DNA of 37,397 bases, taken from positions 1 to 37,397 of the forward strand of contig CADBOG010000027.1 in NCBI GenBank assembly GCA_902796265.1, read 5' to 3'. The position numbers and the translations under genes were made by a program. Position 1 is the first letter of the stretch; every line of letters starts with the position of its first letter. Shown in pieces: positions 24,128 to 32,255 of this stretch. This DNA comes from an uncultured Bacteroidota bacterium (GTDB lineage: Bacteria > Bacteroidota > Bacteroidia > Bacteroidales > P3). The notes under the pieces are model-generated. The model was not told the origin of the DNA and ran no database searches. It saw only the letters and a program-made list of their open reading frames with translations.

Positions 24128-25231
24128 ATGTACGATTACCTCATAGTCGGTGCAGGCCTCTATGGCAGCGTTTTTGCCCATGAGGCAGCAAAAAAGGGTA
24201 AACGTTGTCTCGTCATCGAGAAACGCGACCATATTGGTGGCAACTGCTACACACGTGAAATGGCTGGCATCAACGTCCACTGGTACGGTGCCCACATCTT
24301 CCATACATCCAATGATGATGTGTGGAACTATATGCAGCAGTTCTGCCAATTCAATCACTACGTCAATTCCCCAATAGCAAACTACAAGGGCGTACTTTAC
24401 AACCTGCCCTTCAACATGAACACCTTCACCAAGCTTTGGCCAGATGTGCTGACTCCCGACGATGCACGCCGCCGTATTGCTGAGCAGCAGGCGGAGTATG
24501 CAGGCATCGAGGAACCTCGCAACCTTGAGGAACAAGGTATGAAACTTGGTGGCCGCGATATATATGAGAAACTAGTCAAAGGCTATTCGGAAAAACAGTG
24601 GGGGATGTCAGCAACTGAAATCCCGGCTTTTGTCCTTCGCCGTCTTCCTCTGCGCTTCACCTTTGACAATAACTATTTCAACGACCCTCATCAGGGTATT
24701 CCAATTGGGGGCTATACCAAAATCTTTGAGCGTCTTCTCGATGGCATCGAGGTGCGACTCAATTCTGATTTCCTCTCTCAAAAGGAGAACTTTATGGCAA
24801 TGGCAGACCGTGTACTATACACTGGTCCCATCGATGCCTTTTTCGACTACCGTCTTGGTAAACTCGAGTTCCGCACCGTCCGTTTTGACCACAAACTCAT
24901 GAGTGGTGTGGAGAATTTCCAAGGTAATGCCGTCTTTAACTATACCGATGCCGCAATACCCTATACACGCGTCATCGAACACAAACATTTTGAGTTTGGT
25001 AAGCAGCCCGACACCGTTGTCAGCTACGAGTATTCTGAACAATGGAAAGAGGGCAGCGAGCCGTACTACCCCATTAACAACGAACGCAATGACACCCTTG
25101 CAGCCCGTTATCGTGAGCTTGCTGGCAGCGAGCAAAAGGTATCCTTCGGAGGTCGCTTGGGTGAATATAAATATTATGACATGGACAAAATTGTTGCCCA
25201 AGTCCTAAACCATCCCTGGCTAAATGAATAA
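24128..25231 (+). CDS. glf: UDP-galactopyranose mutase
   Basis: A 367-residue flavoenzyme that converts UDP-galactopyranose to UDP-galactofuranose for surface polysaccharide synthesis. The FAD fold opens at residue 3 with DYLIVGAGLYGSVFA and continues with IEKRDHIGGNCYT. Family regions include VHWYGAHIFHTSN (flavin-proximal His), EKQWG, RLPLRFTFDNNYFND and the C-terminal FGGRLGEYKYYDMD, with the arginine that contacts the UDP-sugar diphosphate. Length is normal for the bacterial enzyme. A glycosyltransferase follows after a hairpin, but the rest of a polysaccharide locus is absent. Confidence 0.97.
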   Translation: MYDYLIVGAGLYGSVFAHEAAKKGKRCLVIEKRDHIGGNCYTREMAGINVHWYGAHIFHTSNDDVWNYMQQFCQFNHYVNSPIANYKGVLYNLPFNMNTFTKLWPDVLTPDDARRRIAEQQAEYAGIEEPRNLEEQGMKLGGRDIYEKLVKGYSEKQWGMSATEIPAFVLRRLPLRFTFDNNYFNDPHQGIPIGGYTKIFERLLDGIEVRLNSDFLSQKENFMAMADRVLYTGPIDAFFDYRLGKLEFRTVRFDHKLMSGVENFQGNAVFNYTDAAIPYTRVIEHKHFEFGKQPDTVVSYEYSEQWKEGSEPYYPINNERNDTLAARYRELAGSEQKVSFGGRLGEYKYYDMDKIVAQVLNHPWLNE

Positions 25232-25256
25232 TAGGCAACACCTTAAGGTTGCCTAT
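25231..25256 (+). terminator. Hairpin between glf and the glycosyltransferase
   Basis: ATAGGCAAC (25231-25239) pairs with GTTGCCTAT (25248-25256); the intervening bases ACCTTAAG include the palindrome CCTTAAGG. It starts at the last base of the glf stop codon. There is no T-tract, so it may attenuate and not fully terminate. Confidence 0.55.
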
Positions 25257-25296
25257 AGTAAGTATCAAACACTTACCACTAAACAATTGAACATTA

Positions 25297-26310
25297 ATGA
25301 TTAAAGTCTCCGTCATATTGCCCGTTTACGGCGTGGCACAATATATAGTAAAGTGTACAGAAAGCCTTCTGGCTCAGACCCTCGATGAGATGGAATTCAT
25401 CTATGTCGACGACCATGGGCCTGACAATTCTATCGAACTTGTCAAGCAAACAATTGCTGGTCACAAGCGTGAGGGTCAGTTCGTCTTCCTCAAGCCTGAG
25501 CACAACTTGGGTGCCGGAATGGCTCGCAACTTCGCCCTGCCTCAAGCTAAAGGCGAGTATATAGCTTTTGTTGATAGCGACGATTGGGTTGAACCAACTA
25601 TGTTCGAGGAACTCTACAATGAGGCCCAAAAGCGCGGTGGTGTTGACCTCTGCTATTGTCAGGCATCGAAGGACTACTTGGATGGCAAACCATCTGAGAT
25701 ACTCCGAAGCCCTGAGGTGGAACCTGGTGAATTCAGTCACCAGAAGCGTGCCTTCTTCCTCGCAAATTATGTGTCATATTTTTGGACATTTATCTATCGT
25801 CGTGAGCAGATTATGGATAATGCTATTCGTTATCCTGAGGAACGTTCGGCTGACGATAGTGTCTTCGTCGGTTGCAACCTGCTAACCGCTAAGACTATAG
25901 CTCGTGTCGACAAGCCCTTCTATCATTACCTTATCCGTCCCGGTTCTGTTGTGACTCAAAAGAACAGCACCAAGTATCAGAAGCGCCTTGCCTCCTTCGG
26001 CCATTTTATGGAGTATGCCAAAGAGCATGGTGTGTATCAGGAGTTCAAGCCGGAGGTCGATTTCGTTTATCTGAAGAAAGGATGTCTGTCATCGGTGCTC
26101 AATTACATATATAATTGTAATGAACCCAAGAAAGAGGTTCTTGCCGAGATTATGGAAGAGCTTGATCGTCAGGTACCGGACTACAGAAACAATTGTTACC
26201 TTCATGCACGTACTGCTGTCCGTCTCATGGTTGCACTTGTTCGCCGTTATCCTGGTATCGCTCTCCGCATTCTTCCTATTTATGTTAAAAGAACCAATCC
26301 AACAGTATAG
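25297..26310 (+). CDS. Family 2 (GT-A) glycosyltransferase
   Basis: A 337-residue glycosyltransferase of the GT2 fold. The nucleotide-sugar-binding region opens MIKVSVILPVYGVAQYI, the DDHGPDNS motif is at 38-45, and the metal-binding DSDD is at 93-96 in AFVDSDDWVEP. A later EERSADDSVF resembles the acceptor/catalytic ED region. It adds a sugar to a glycan or lipid acceptor at the inner face of the membrane; the donor is unknown, although UDP-galactofuranose is possible given glf upstream. The frame ends in TAG (26308-26310). An aquaporin fragment follows in the same frame directly after this stop, so the downstream flank has been rearranged. Confidence 0.92.
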   Translation: MIKVSVILPVYGVAQYIVKCTESLLAQTLDEMEFIYVDDHGPDNSIELVKQTIAGHKREGQFVFLKPEHNLGAGMARNFALPQAKGEYIAFVDSDDWVEPTMFEELYNEAQKRGGVDLCYCQASKDYLDGKPSEILRSPEVEPGEFSHQKRAFFLANYVSYFWTFIYRREQIMDNAIRYPEERSADDSVFVGCNLLTAKTIARVDKPFYHYLIRPGSVVTQKNSTKYQKRLASFGHFMEYAKEHGVYQEFKPEVDFVYLKKGCLSSVLNYIYNCNEPKKEVLAEIMEELDRQVPDYRNNCYLHARTAVRLMVALVRRYPGIALRILPIYVKRTNPTV

Positions 26311-26458
26311 GCAACCTTGTTCGCAGGTAATGCAGTAGGTTTCCTCGGTGTGGCTATCGCCTTTGGTCTTACAGTTGTCGCTATGGCCTATGTTATAGGT
26401 CATGTCAGTGGTGCTCATCTCAACCCCGCTGTCTCTTTTGGCGTTTTCGTTAAGTTTG
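26311..26458 (+). pseudogene. Internal fragment of an aquaporin/MIP channel gene
   Basis: The frame after the glycosyltransferase stop encodes about 46 residues reading [16 protein letters not shown], then [14 protein letters not shown] and [10 protein letters not shown]. This is the end of the first external loop, the second transmembrane helix and the first NPA box of AqpZ-type water channels. The first helix and start codon are missing on the left, and everything after the first NPA box is missing on the right, where the frame runs into the 3' end of nqrF in antisense. It cannot make a functional channel. It is either a deletion scar or an assembly junction. Confidence 0.8.
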
Positions 26459-27748
26459 TCAGCCGCCAAAGTTGTCGAACATTATGCTTTCTGGTGCTAC
26501 ACCGAGGTTGTCGAGCATCTCAGTGACAGCTTTAGACATGGGTCCAGGACCGCACATGTAGTATTCGATATCTTCCGGAGCAGGGTGATTCTTGAGGTAT
26601 GTCTCATACATTACATTATGTACGAAGCCTGGAGTATAAGGTATACCAGCAGCATCGGCAGCGGGGTCGGGACGGTCGAGAGCGAGGTGGAAATGGAAAT
26701 TGGGATGCTCTTTCTCTATCTGCATAAAATCTTGCAGATAGAATACCTCGTTGAGGGCACGGGCACCATAGAAATAATGCATGGGTCGGTTGCTGCAATG
26801 GAGAGTGCGTGTGAGATGCATAATCTGGGCACGGAGGGGAGCCATACCAGCACCACCACCAATCCATATCATCTCGTTGCCATTGGGGTCGTCGGACCAT
26901 GTGTTGTCCTCTGTCCCTCGTACATGGAAGTCGCCGTATGGACCACTCATTATGACCTTGTCGCCTGGCTTCAGGGAGAATATGTATGATGAAGCAATAC
27001 CGGGATTGACATTCATGAATCCAGAGCGGTCGGGCTTGAAAGGAGGAGTGGCAATCCTGACAGTCAGCATGAAGACATCGCCTTCGTCAGGGTAGTTGGC
27101 CATAGAATAGGCGCGGACAGTGGGTTCGGTGTTGACGCAGACAAGGTCGAACATCTTGAACTTCTCCCATGAAGGAAGATACTCGTTGCCAATTAGCGAG
27201 CGATCGAAATCTTTGTAGTCAATCTTGAATTTGGGAATCTTGATTTGGGCGTAGCTGCCAGGTACGAAATTCATGTGCTCGCCGGCGGGTAGTTGAACTT
27301 TGAATTCTTTGATGAATGTGGCAACATTGCTGTTGGATATCACCGTGCATTCGTATTCTTTAATGCTGAGGATGCTTTCGGGTAGGCGTATACTGAGGTC
27401 TTCCTTTACTTTTACTTGGCATCCTAGACGCCAGCCATCTTGAATCTCTTTGCGGCTGAAGAAACCTACTTCGGTAGGAAGGATGCTTCCTCCGCCTTTG
27501 ACTACACGGCAGCGGCATTGTCCGCAACTTCCCTTGCCACCGCAAGCGGAGGGCAGGTGTACACCCTGTTCTCCAAGAGTGGAGATGAGGCTGTTGCCAG
27601 TTGGAACAGTGAGCTTTTTGTCGTTATTTATGGTTATAGTCACATCTCCCTGTTGCATAAGTTTGTTTCTTAGCACAAGAAGCAGAGTGACCAGCAACGC
27701 GATGACTATTAGAAAAACAATAAGAGACGATGTTAGTGTGTGGAGCAT
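26459..27748 (-). CDS. nqrF: Na+-NQR subunit F (NADH-oxidising flavoprotein)
   Basis: A 429-residue input subunit that oxidises NADH. Residues 5-27 form the N-terminal membrane anchor. The ferredoxin-like domain binds [2Fe-2S] through Cys69, Cys75, Cys78 and Cys110. The FAD domain has the RAYSMANYP motif, and the NADH-binding domain has [10 protein letters not shown]. The C-terminal FDNFGG matches the usual end, so the gene is complete although its 3' end abuts the aquaporin scar. It is last in the operon, 19 bp after nqrE. Confidence 0.97.
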   Translation of the reverse strand: MLHTLTSSLIVFLIVIALLVTLLLVLRNKLMQQGDVTITINNDKKLTVPTGNSLISTLGEQGVHLPSACGGKGSCGQCRCRVVKGGGSILPTEVGFFSRKEIQDGWRLGCQVKVKEDLSIRLPESILSIKEYECTVISNSNVATFIKEFKVQLPAGEHMNFVPGSYAQIKIPKFKIDYKDFDRSLIGNEYLPSWEKFKMFDLVCVNTEPTVRAYSMANYPDEGDVFMLTVRIATPPFKPDRSGFMNVNPGIASSYIFSLKPGDKVIMSGPYGDFHVRGTEDNTWSDDPNGNEMIWIGGGAGMAPLRAQIMHLTRTLHCSNRPMHYFYGARALNEVFYLQDFMQIEKEHPNFHFHLALDRPDPAADAAGIPYTPGFVHNVMYETYLKNHPAPEDIEYYMCGPGPMSKAVTEMLDNLGVAPESIMFDNFGG

Positions 27749-27767
27749 GATGGTTAATAGTTGAAAG

Positions 27768-28391
27768 TTAAATCTTTATACCCATGAATGACATGAATGC
27801 TATACCCATAAGGCCTGTGATGATAAAGGTTATACCGACCCCTTTCAGTGCAGGAGGTATGGCGGAGTAGCGCAGTTTCTCGCGTATGGCAGCGATGCCA
27901 ACAATAGCTAAAAGCCAGCCAATGCCGCTGCCAAGAGCGAAGCAGGTCACCTCTCCAATGTTGGCGTAGCCACGCTGCTGCATGAAGAGTGATCCACCAA
28001 GGACAGCGCAGTTGACGGCAATCAATGGCAGGAAGATACCCAATGCATTGTAGAGTGCTGGAGAGTATTTCTCGATAACCATCTCTACAATCTGGACGAT
28101 TGCTGCGATAACAGCGATAAAGAGTATGAGACTCAAGAAGCTAAGGTCGACATCGGCCAAAGCGGGTGATACCCATGAGAGCGCACCGGCTTGGAGGATG
28201 TATTTGTCGAGCAAATAGTTGACAGGGACAGTGATGAGTAGCACGAATGTGACTGCAACACCGAGTCCCAAGGAGGTCTTTACGGTCTTCGATACGGCAA
28301 GGTAGGAACACATGCCGAGGAAGAAGGCGAAAATCATATTGTCGATAAAAATCGATTTGATGAAGATATTAACGTATTCCATTTGATTCAA
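27768..28391 (-). CDS. nqrE: Na+-NQR subunit E
   Basis: A 207-residue, six-helix membrane protein opening [31 protein letters not shown]. The FFLGMC cysteine, with a matching one in NqrD, holds the intramembrane iron centre in the family. The remaining helices ([42 protein letters not shown]) follow the NqrE pattern. It begins 5 bp after nqrD. Paralogous to NqrD and to RnfA/E; the surrounding nqr set decides the name. Confidence 0.97.
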   Translation of the reverse strand: MNQMEYVNIFIKSIFIDNMIFAFFLGMCSYLAVSKTVKTSLGLGVAVTFVLLITVPVNYLLDKYILQAGALSWVSPALADVDLSFLSLILFIAVIAAIVQIVEMVIEKYSPALYNALGIFLPLIAVNCAVLGGSLFMQQRGYANIGEVTCFALGSGIGWLLAIVGIAAIREKLRYSAIPPALKGVGITFIITGLMGIAFMSFMGIKI

Positions 28392-28396
28392 ACAAT

Positions 28397-29011
28397 TTAT
28401 TCACAGAGTTCTTTGTTGCGGCTGCGGTGAATCCAAATGATGATACCGACGAGGATGAGTGCCATCGGTGGCATAATCATGAGTCCGTTGTTCTCGTATC
28501 CAATATTGTATAACCCCAGCTTTTCCAAAACAGGGTAGCCCCAAAGGGTTCCGCTACCAAAAAGCTCGCGGACAAATCCCAGCACAATAAGGATTACGCT
28601 ATATCCGAGGCCGTTGCCAAGTCCGTCGAGGAAGCTTGCCCATGGTTTTTGCACCATAGCAAAAGCTTCGAGACGTCCCATGACAATGCAGTTGGTGATG
28701 ATAAGTCCTACGAATACCGAGAGTTGTTTGCTTACGTCGTACATGTATGCCTTAAGAACTTGGTCAACGAGCACTACGAGCGTCGATACTACAACGAGTT
28801 GCACGATGATGCGGATGCGTGGCGGGATGGTGTTTCTCAGTAAAGAGATGATTACGTTTGCCAACACCACCACAACGGTAACGCTGAGAGCCATTACGAC
28901 TGCCGGTTTCAGCTGTGCCGTGACAGCCAGACAAGAGCAGATGCCCAGCACTTGTACAAGGATGGGGTTGTTCTTGCTGAAAGGGAGTTTTATTAAATCG
29001 GTGTTCTTCAT
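28397..29011 (-). CDS. nqrD: Na+-NQR subunit D
   Basis: A 204-residue six-helix subunit. I start it at the ATG at 29011 because [31 protein letters not shown] matches the family N-terminus, and the ATG overlaps the nqrC stop as ATGA (29011-29008). An upstream in-frame start would add 16 unrelated residues (MGKQPSNCRTNK...). The cysteine pair in LGICSCLAV is at the expected iron-ligand site, and [12 protein letters not shown] marks the second half. NqrD and NqrE form the central Na+-channel-associated pair. Confidence 0.97.
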   Translation of the reverse strand: MKNTDLIKLPFSKNNPILVQVLGICSCLAVTAQLKPAVVMALSVTVVVVLANVIISLLRNTIPPRIRIIVQLVVVSTLVVLVDQVLKAYMYDVSKQLSVFVGLIITNCIVMGRLEAFAMVQKPWASFLDGLGNGLGYSVILIVLGFVRELFGSGTLWGYPVLEKLGLYNIGYENNGLMIMPPMALILVGIIIWIHRSRNKELCE

Positions 29012-29634
29012 TGTTGTTCCTCCTTTGTTAGTTCTGCAATTGCTTGGCTGTTTTCCCACGACTCGAACAGTTCGCTGTATTCTTCAAAAGCTTTAGCAAG
29101 CATCTCAGTTACGCCGTTGCTTGTCATGGTACCTCCGCTGATGGCATCGACCTCGTGAGTATTTCCTTTGTCGGCATTTTTCTTCAGAACGATGGGTTGG
29201 TCAATCCATTCTTTTCCGATGAAACGTTGAGCGAAATTGTCGGTGGCAATCTCGCCGCCGAGACCTGGGGTTTCACCTTTGTGGTCGAAGACAGCACCTA
29301 CAACTGAAAGGTCTTTGCCAAGAGCAATGTAACCCCAGATGGGTCCCCATAGGCCATTACCGTTAAGGGGTATGATGATGCCGTTGTCATAATTGTAGTA
29401 GGGAAGGCCAGCATTGGTCTTAGCCTCTTCAATGCGTTCTGAGTAGAGTTTGTCGGCATCTTCCAAAGTGGCTTCGATACCGATGGTTTTGAGTATCATC
29501 TGCTTTGTTTCGGCTTGCTGGTTGCGGGTTTGCAACGGCTTCAAGCTTACGCTGACAATGGTAAGCACTAATGCTACTATTGCTGCAAGTCCGAGAGCGT
29601 AGAGCAGCATGTATCTGTTGGAGAAATTCTTCAT
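29008..29634 (-). CDS. nqrC: Na+-NQR subunit C (covalent FMN)
   Basis: A 208-residue subunit with one N-terminal membrane helix (residues 8-31) and a periplasmic FMN-binding domain. The flavinylation motif is DAISGGTMTSNG at 163-174, with Thr169 the expected phosphoester attachment site. The usual SGAT is SGGT here, a mild variant. Its ATG overlaps the nqrB stop as ATGA, and its own stop overlaps the nqrD ATG, so translation is coupled on both sides. It is shorter than the Vibrio protein (about 257). Confidence 0.96.
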   Translation of the reverse strand: MKNFSNRYMLLYALGLAAIVALVLTIVSVSLKPLQTRNQQAETKQMILKTIGIEATLEDADKLYSERIEEAKTNAGLPYYNYDNGIIIPLNGNGLWGPIWGYIALGKDLSVVGAVFDHKGETPGLGGEIATDNFAQRFIGKEWIDQPIVLKKNADKGNTHEVDAISGGTMTSNGVTEMLAKAFEEYSELFESWENSQAIAELTKEEQQ

Positions 29635-30815
29635 CAGACAGTCCTCCTTTCTGCTGCGAGCCAGCGTTTTTTACGTTTGTTGATGTTGCGGGCCACTACA
29701 CAATGGTCGATGAGGGGCGCGAAGCAGTTCATAAGCAGAATGGCGAGCATCATTCCCTCAGGATAGGCGGGATTGAGGACTCTCAGTAGGACGGCAAAGG
29801 CTCCTATGAGGAAACCATAAATCCATTTGCCTGTATTGGTTTGTGCAGCAGTCACAGGGTCGGTTGCCATAAATACGCATCCGAAGGCGAAACCGCCCAT
29901 CAGGTAGTGGTAGTAGAAAGGCAGTTGCATGTATTCGTTGGCTCCGATTGCATTGAATAGCAATCCCATCAGTCCGCCTCCGATGACAACGCTAAGCATG
30001 ATGCGCCAGCTGGCGATGCCAGTCAGGAGAAGAAGGACAGCACCCAAGAGGATTGCAACAACAGATGTCTCGCAAGTGCTACCGGGTATTGTGCCAATAA
30101 ACATATCAATAGCAGAAGCCGATAGTGGCTGGCTTGCCATCAGTTGTCCGAGTGGCGTTGCACCCGTGACGGCATCACCGGTAAAGTGGAATGGTGTGGC
30201 AATCCATACCGAGTCGCCCGACATGTGAGTGGGATAGCTGAAGAATAGGAATGCGCGAGCCACGAGTGCGGGGTTGAGGAAATTGTAGCCGCTGCCACCG
30301 AAGACCTCTTTGCCGATAACTACGGCAAAAGCAACAGCTAAAGCAAGTTGCCACAAGGGGACGGTGACAGGAACAATCATGGCTATAATCATTCCTGTGC
30401 CGATGAATCCCTCGCTGACCTCCTCATGACGGATTTCGGCGAAGAAGAATTCGATAACGAGACCTACGACATACGAAACCACAATGATGGGCAGCATGCG
30501 GAGGAATCCGTTCCAGAATTCTTGCCAGAAGCCCCAGTCGAGGCTGTAGGCAACGGATGTCTGATGACCGATATTCCACATGCCGAAGAGGAGTGCCGGC
30601 ATCAAAGCGATGACCACAGTGATGATGGTACGCTTAAGGTCGACGGCATCGCGTATATGGCTCCCCTTGTAGGCTCGTTGCCCGCTGCCGGTGACGGTGT
30701 TGGGCGTGAAGGCAAACGACTCGAAAGCCTCGAAAGTAGAAGAGAACTTCTCGAAGCGTCCGCCTTTGCTGAATTTGGGCTTTAGTTTATCAAAAATGTC
30801 ACGAATAAACATCAT
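29634..30815 (-). CDS. nqrB: Na+-NQR subunit B (quinone/Na+ site, covalent FMN)
   Basis: A 393-residue polytopic subunit with about ten hydrophobic helices. It carries Na+ translocation, riboflavin and a covalent FMN. The flavin motif is AVTGATPLG with Thr220 at the attachment site. GKEVFGGSGYNFLNPALVARAFLFFSYP is the hallmark helix-hairpin segment, and IRDAVDLKR near residue 54 is the cytosolic N-terminal extension. It starts 18 bp after nqrA and ends overlapping nqrC. Confidence 0.97.
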   Translation of the reverse strand: MMFIRDIFDKLKPKFSKGGRFEKFSSTFEAFESFAFTPNTVTGSGQRAYKGSHIRDAVDLKRTIITVVIALMPALLFGMWNIGHQTSVAYSLDWGFWQEFWNGFLRMLPIIVVSYVVGLVIEFFFAEIRHEEVSEGFIGTGMIIAMIVPVTVPLWQLALAVAFAVVIGKEVFGGSGYNFLNPALVARAFLFFSYPTHMSGDSVWIATPFHFTGDAVTGATPLGQLMASQPLSASAIDMFIGTIPGSTCETSVVAILLGAVLLLLTGIASWRIMLSVVIGGGLMGLLFNAIGANEYMQLPFYYHYLMGGFAFGCVFMATDPVTAAQTNTGKWIYGFLIGAFAVLLRVLNPAYPEGMMLAILLMNCFAPLIDHCVVARNINKRKKRWLAAERRTV

Positions 30816-30833
30816 CTGTAATAATTGAATAAA

Positions 30834-32255
30834 TTATCCATCTTTTCTGATGGTTTCAAGGGCGTTGCGGATAATTGCCTGGATTTCGGTTTTGGAAGTG
30901 TCAGCAAATTCGCAGAGGGCCAAATCTTCTGGTTCCACCTCATAGATTCCGAGGTTCTCCATCAACTCGATGTCGCCTATGATGCAGGCTTTGATGAGCT
31001 GCATGGGGTAGATGTCAAGAGGGGTAAGCTTTTCAAATTCGCCAGTTACGAAGAGAGGACGATGGCTTCCATGTCTGCCTGTATCGAAATCATATTTTGG
31101 AGTACAACCCTTGAATCTTGAAAGGAAACCGCTGAGGAAGGTGCGTGAGAAACTGAACTTCTTGAAGTTGGGACGCAACCATCCGAGAAAGTCGTAGTAG
31201 TCGCCTTCGGGAAGAACGCTGACCTTGTCGCAGCTAGAGGATAGGAATCCATCTATACTTTCTGCTGTCCCACTGAGCACGTTGCCGCATATAAAACGGA
31301 TGTCGTTGCCTGTAGTGCTCTCAATGCCAAGGCTGCGTAGCGAGACACCGCTTATAAGACGCATATAGTGAGGGTCTTTAACTACGGGACCACAAAGGGC
31401 GACGGTGCGTTCAGGACGATACTCGCCTGTGCGGAACAAGTGTCCGATGATGGCCACATCTTGTGGGTTTACAGTCCACACCTGTTCGCCTTTGTTGATG
31501 GGGTCAATCTTCGCGATTTGTGTACCTACAAGACTCGCTGGGTGTTTGCCTTCGAAGGAGTGTATTTCGGCATTTTGGATGTTGGTGAAAAACGGTTCGC
31601 GCGGAGGCTTCATGTTCTTGGTAAAAGAGCGGGGCGGTTTTTTGTTTTCCAATTTGCCGATAGAAATGTGTACCTTGCCTACGATACTGGCGAGGACGGT
31701 AATGCCCATTTGGAAATCTTCCACACGGTCTTGCAATACGAATTCGTAATTGACAGGAAGTGGCGAGCTGTCGAAAGCACTGACAAACACAGCCTTTGGC
31801 TTACTGTCGGGTGGTGGAACAATTCCAAATGGGCGTTGACGTAGGAGTGTCCAAAGACCGGAATCAATCATCTGCTTGCGGAGGTTGGATTGCAAATCCG
31901 TCTTATCGGCAGCAGTATCGCATTTGTCTAAGTCAAATGTTGGAAAACAAACACTTTCCTGTTTGCCATCCGACTTGACGACTACCGCCAGTAGAGCTCG
32001 TTTCTCGCCGCGAACCACAGCATGTACCACGCCGCTAACGGGGGAAACGTAAGGGATTCCCGGATGCTGCTTGTCTTCGAGGAGAGGTGTACCGGCTTTG
32101 ACGCTGTCGCCTTCTGCAACCAGCAATCGTGGCACCATACCCACGTAGTCGCTTGGCTTTACGGCATAATACTTAGCGTCGGCTAGTTCTGCAATATGCC
32201 TTTGGGCTGTACCGGGAATATTGATATCCAGTCCTTTGGTTATCTTGTATGTCAT
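30834..32255 (-). CDS. nqrA: Na+-NQR subunit A
   Basis: A 473-residue peripheral cytosolic subunit. It opens MTYKITKGLDINIPGTAQ, the standard NqrA start, followed by a barrel-sandwich domain (VGMVPRLLVAEGDSVKAGTPLLEDKQHPGI region) and an SLBB-like domain. I prefer the ATG at 32255 over the GTG one codon upstream; the ATG shares its first base with the last base of the aspA stop (TGATG). nqrA is therefore directly coupled to aspA. The C-terminus (SKTEIQAIIRNALETIRKDG) is normal. Confidence 0.97.
   Translation of the reverse strand: MTYKITKGLDINIPGTAQRHIAELADAKYYAVKPSDYVGMVPRLLVAEGDSVKAGTPLLEDKQHPGIPYVSPVSGVVHAVVRGEKRALLAVVVKSDGKQESVCFPTFDLDKCDTAADKTDLQSNLRKQMIDSGLWTLLRQRPFGIVPPPDSKPKAVFVSAFDSSPLPVNYEFVLQDRVEDFQMGITVLASIVGKVHISIGKLENKKPPRSFTKNMKPPREPFFTNIQNAEIHSFEGKHPASLVGTQIAKIDPINKGEQVWTVNPQDVAIIGHLFRTGEYRPERTVALCGPVVKDPHYMRLISGVSLRSLGIESTTGNDIRFICGNVLSGTAESIDGFLSSSCDKVSVLPEGDYYDFLGWLRPNFKKFSFSRTFLSGFLSRFKGCTPKYDFDTGRHGSHRPLFVTGEFEKLTPLDIYPMQLIKACIIGDIELMENLGIYEVEPEDLALCEFADTSKTEIQAIIRNALETIRKDG

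Noticed and set aside
26089-26469. Minus-strand 126-codon open frame over the glycosyltransferase end and aquaporin fragment
   Set aside because: Low-complexity shadow; the plus-strand GT2 and MIP similarities explain the region.
27768-32255. Rnf complex instead of Na+-NQR
   Set aside because: The presence of NqrA and of NqrF with a ferredoxin-reductase architecture, in A-B-C-D-E-F order, decides for Na+-NQR.
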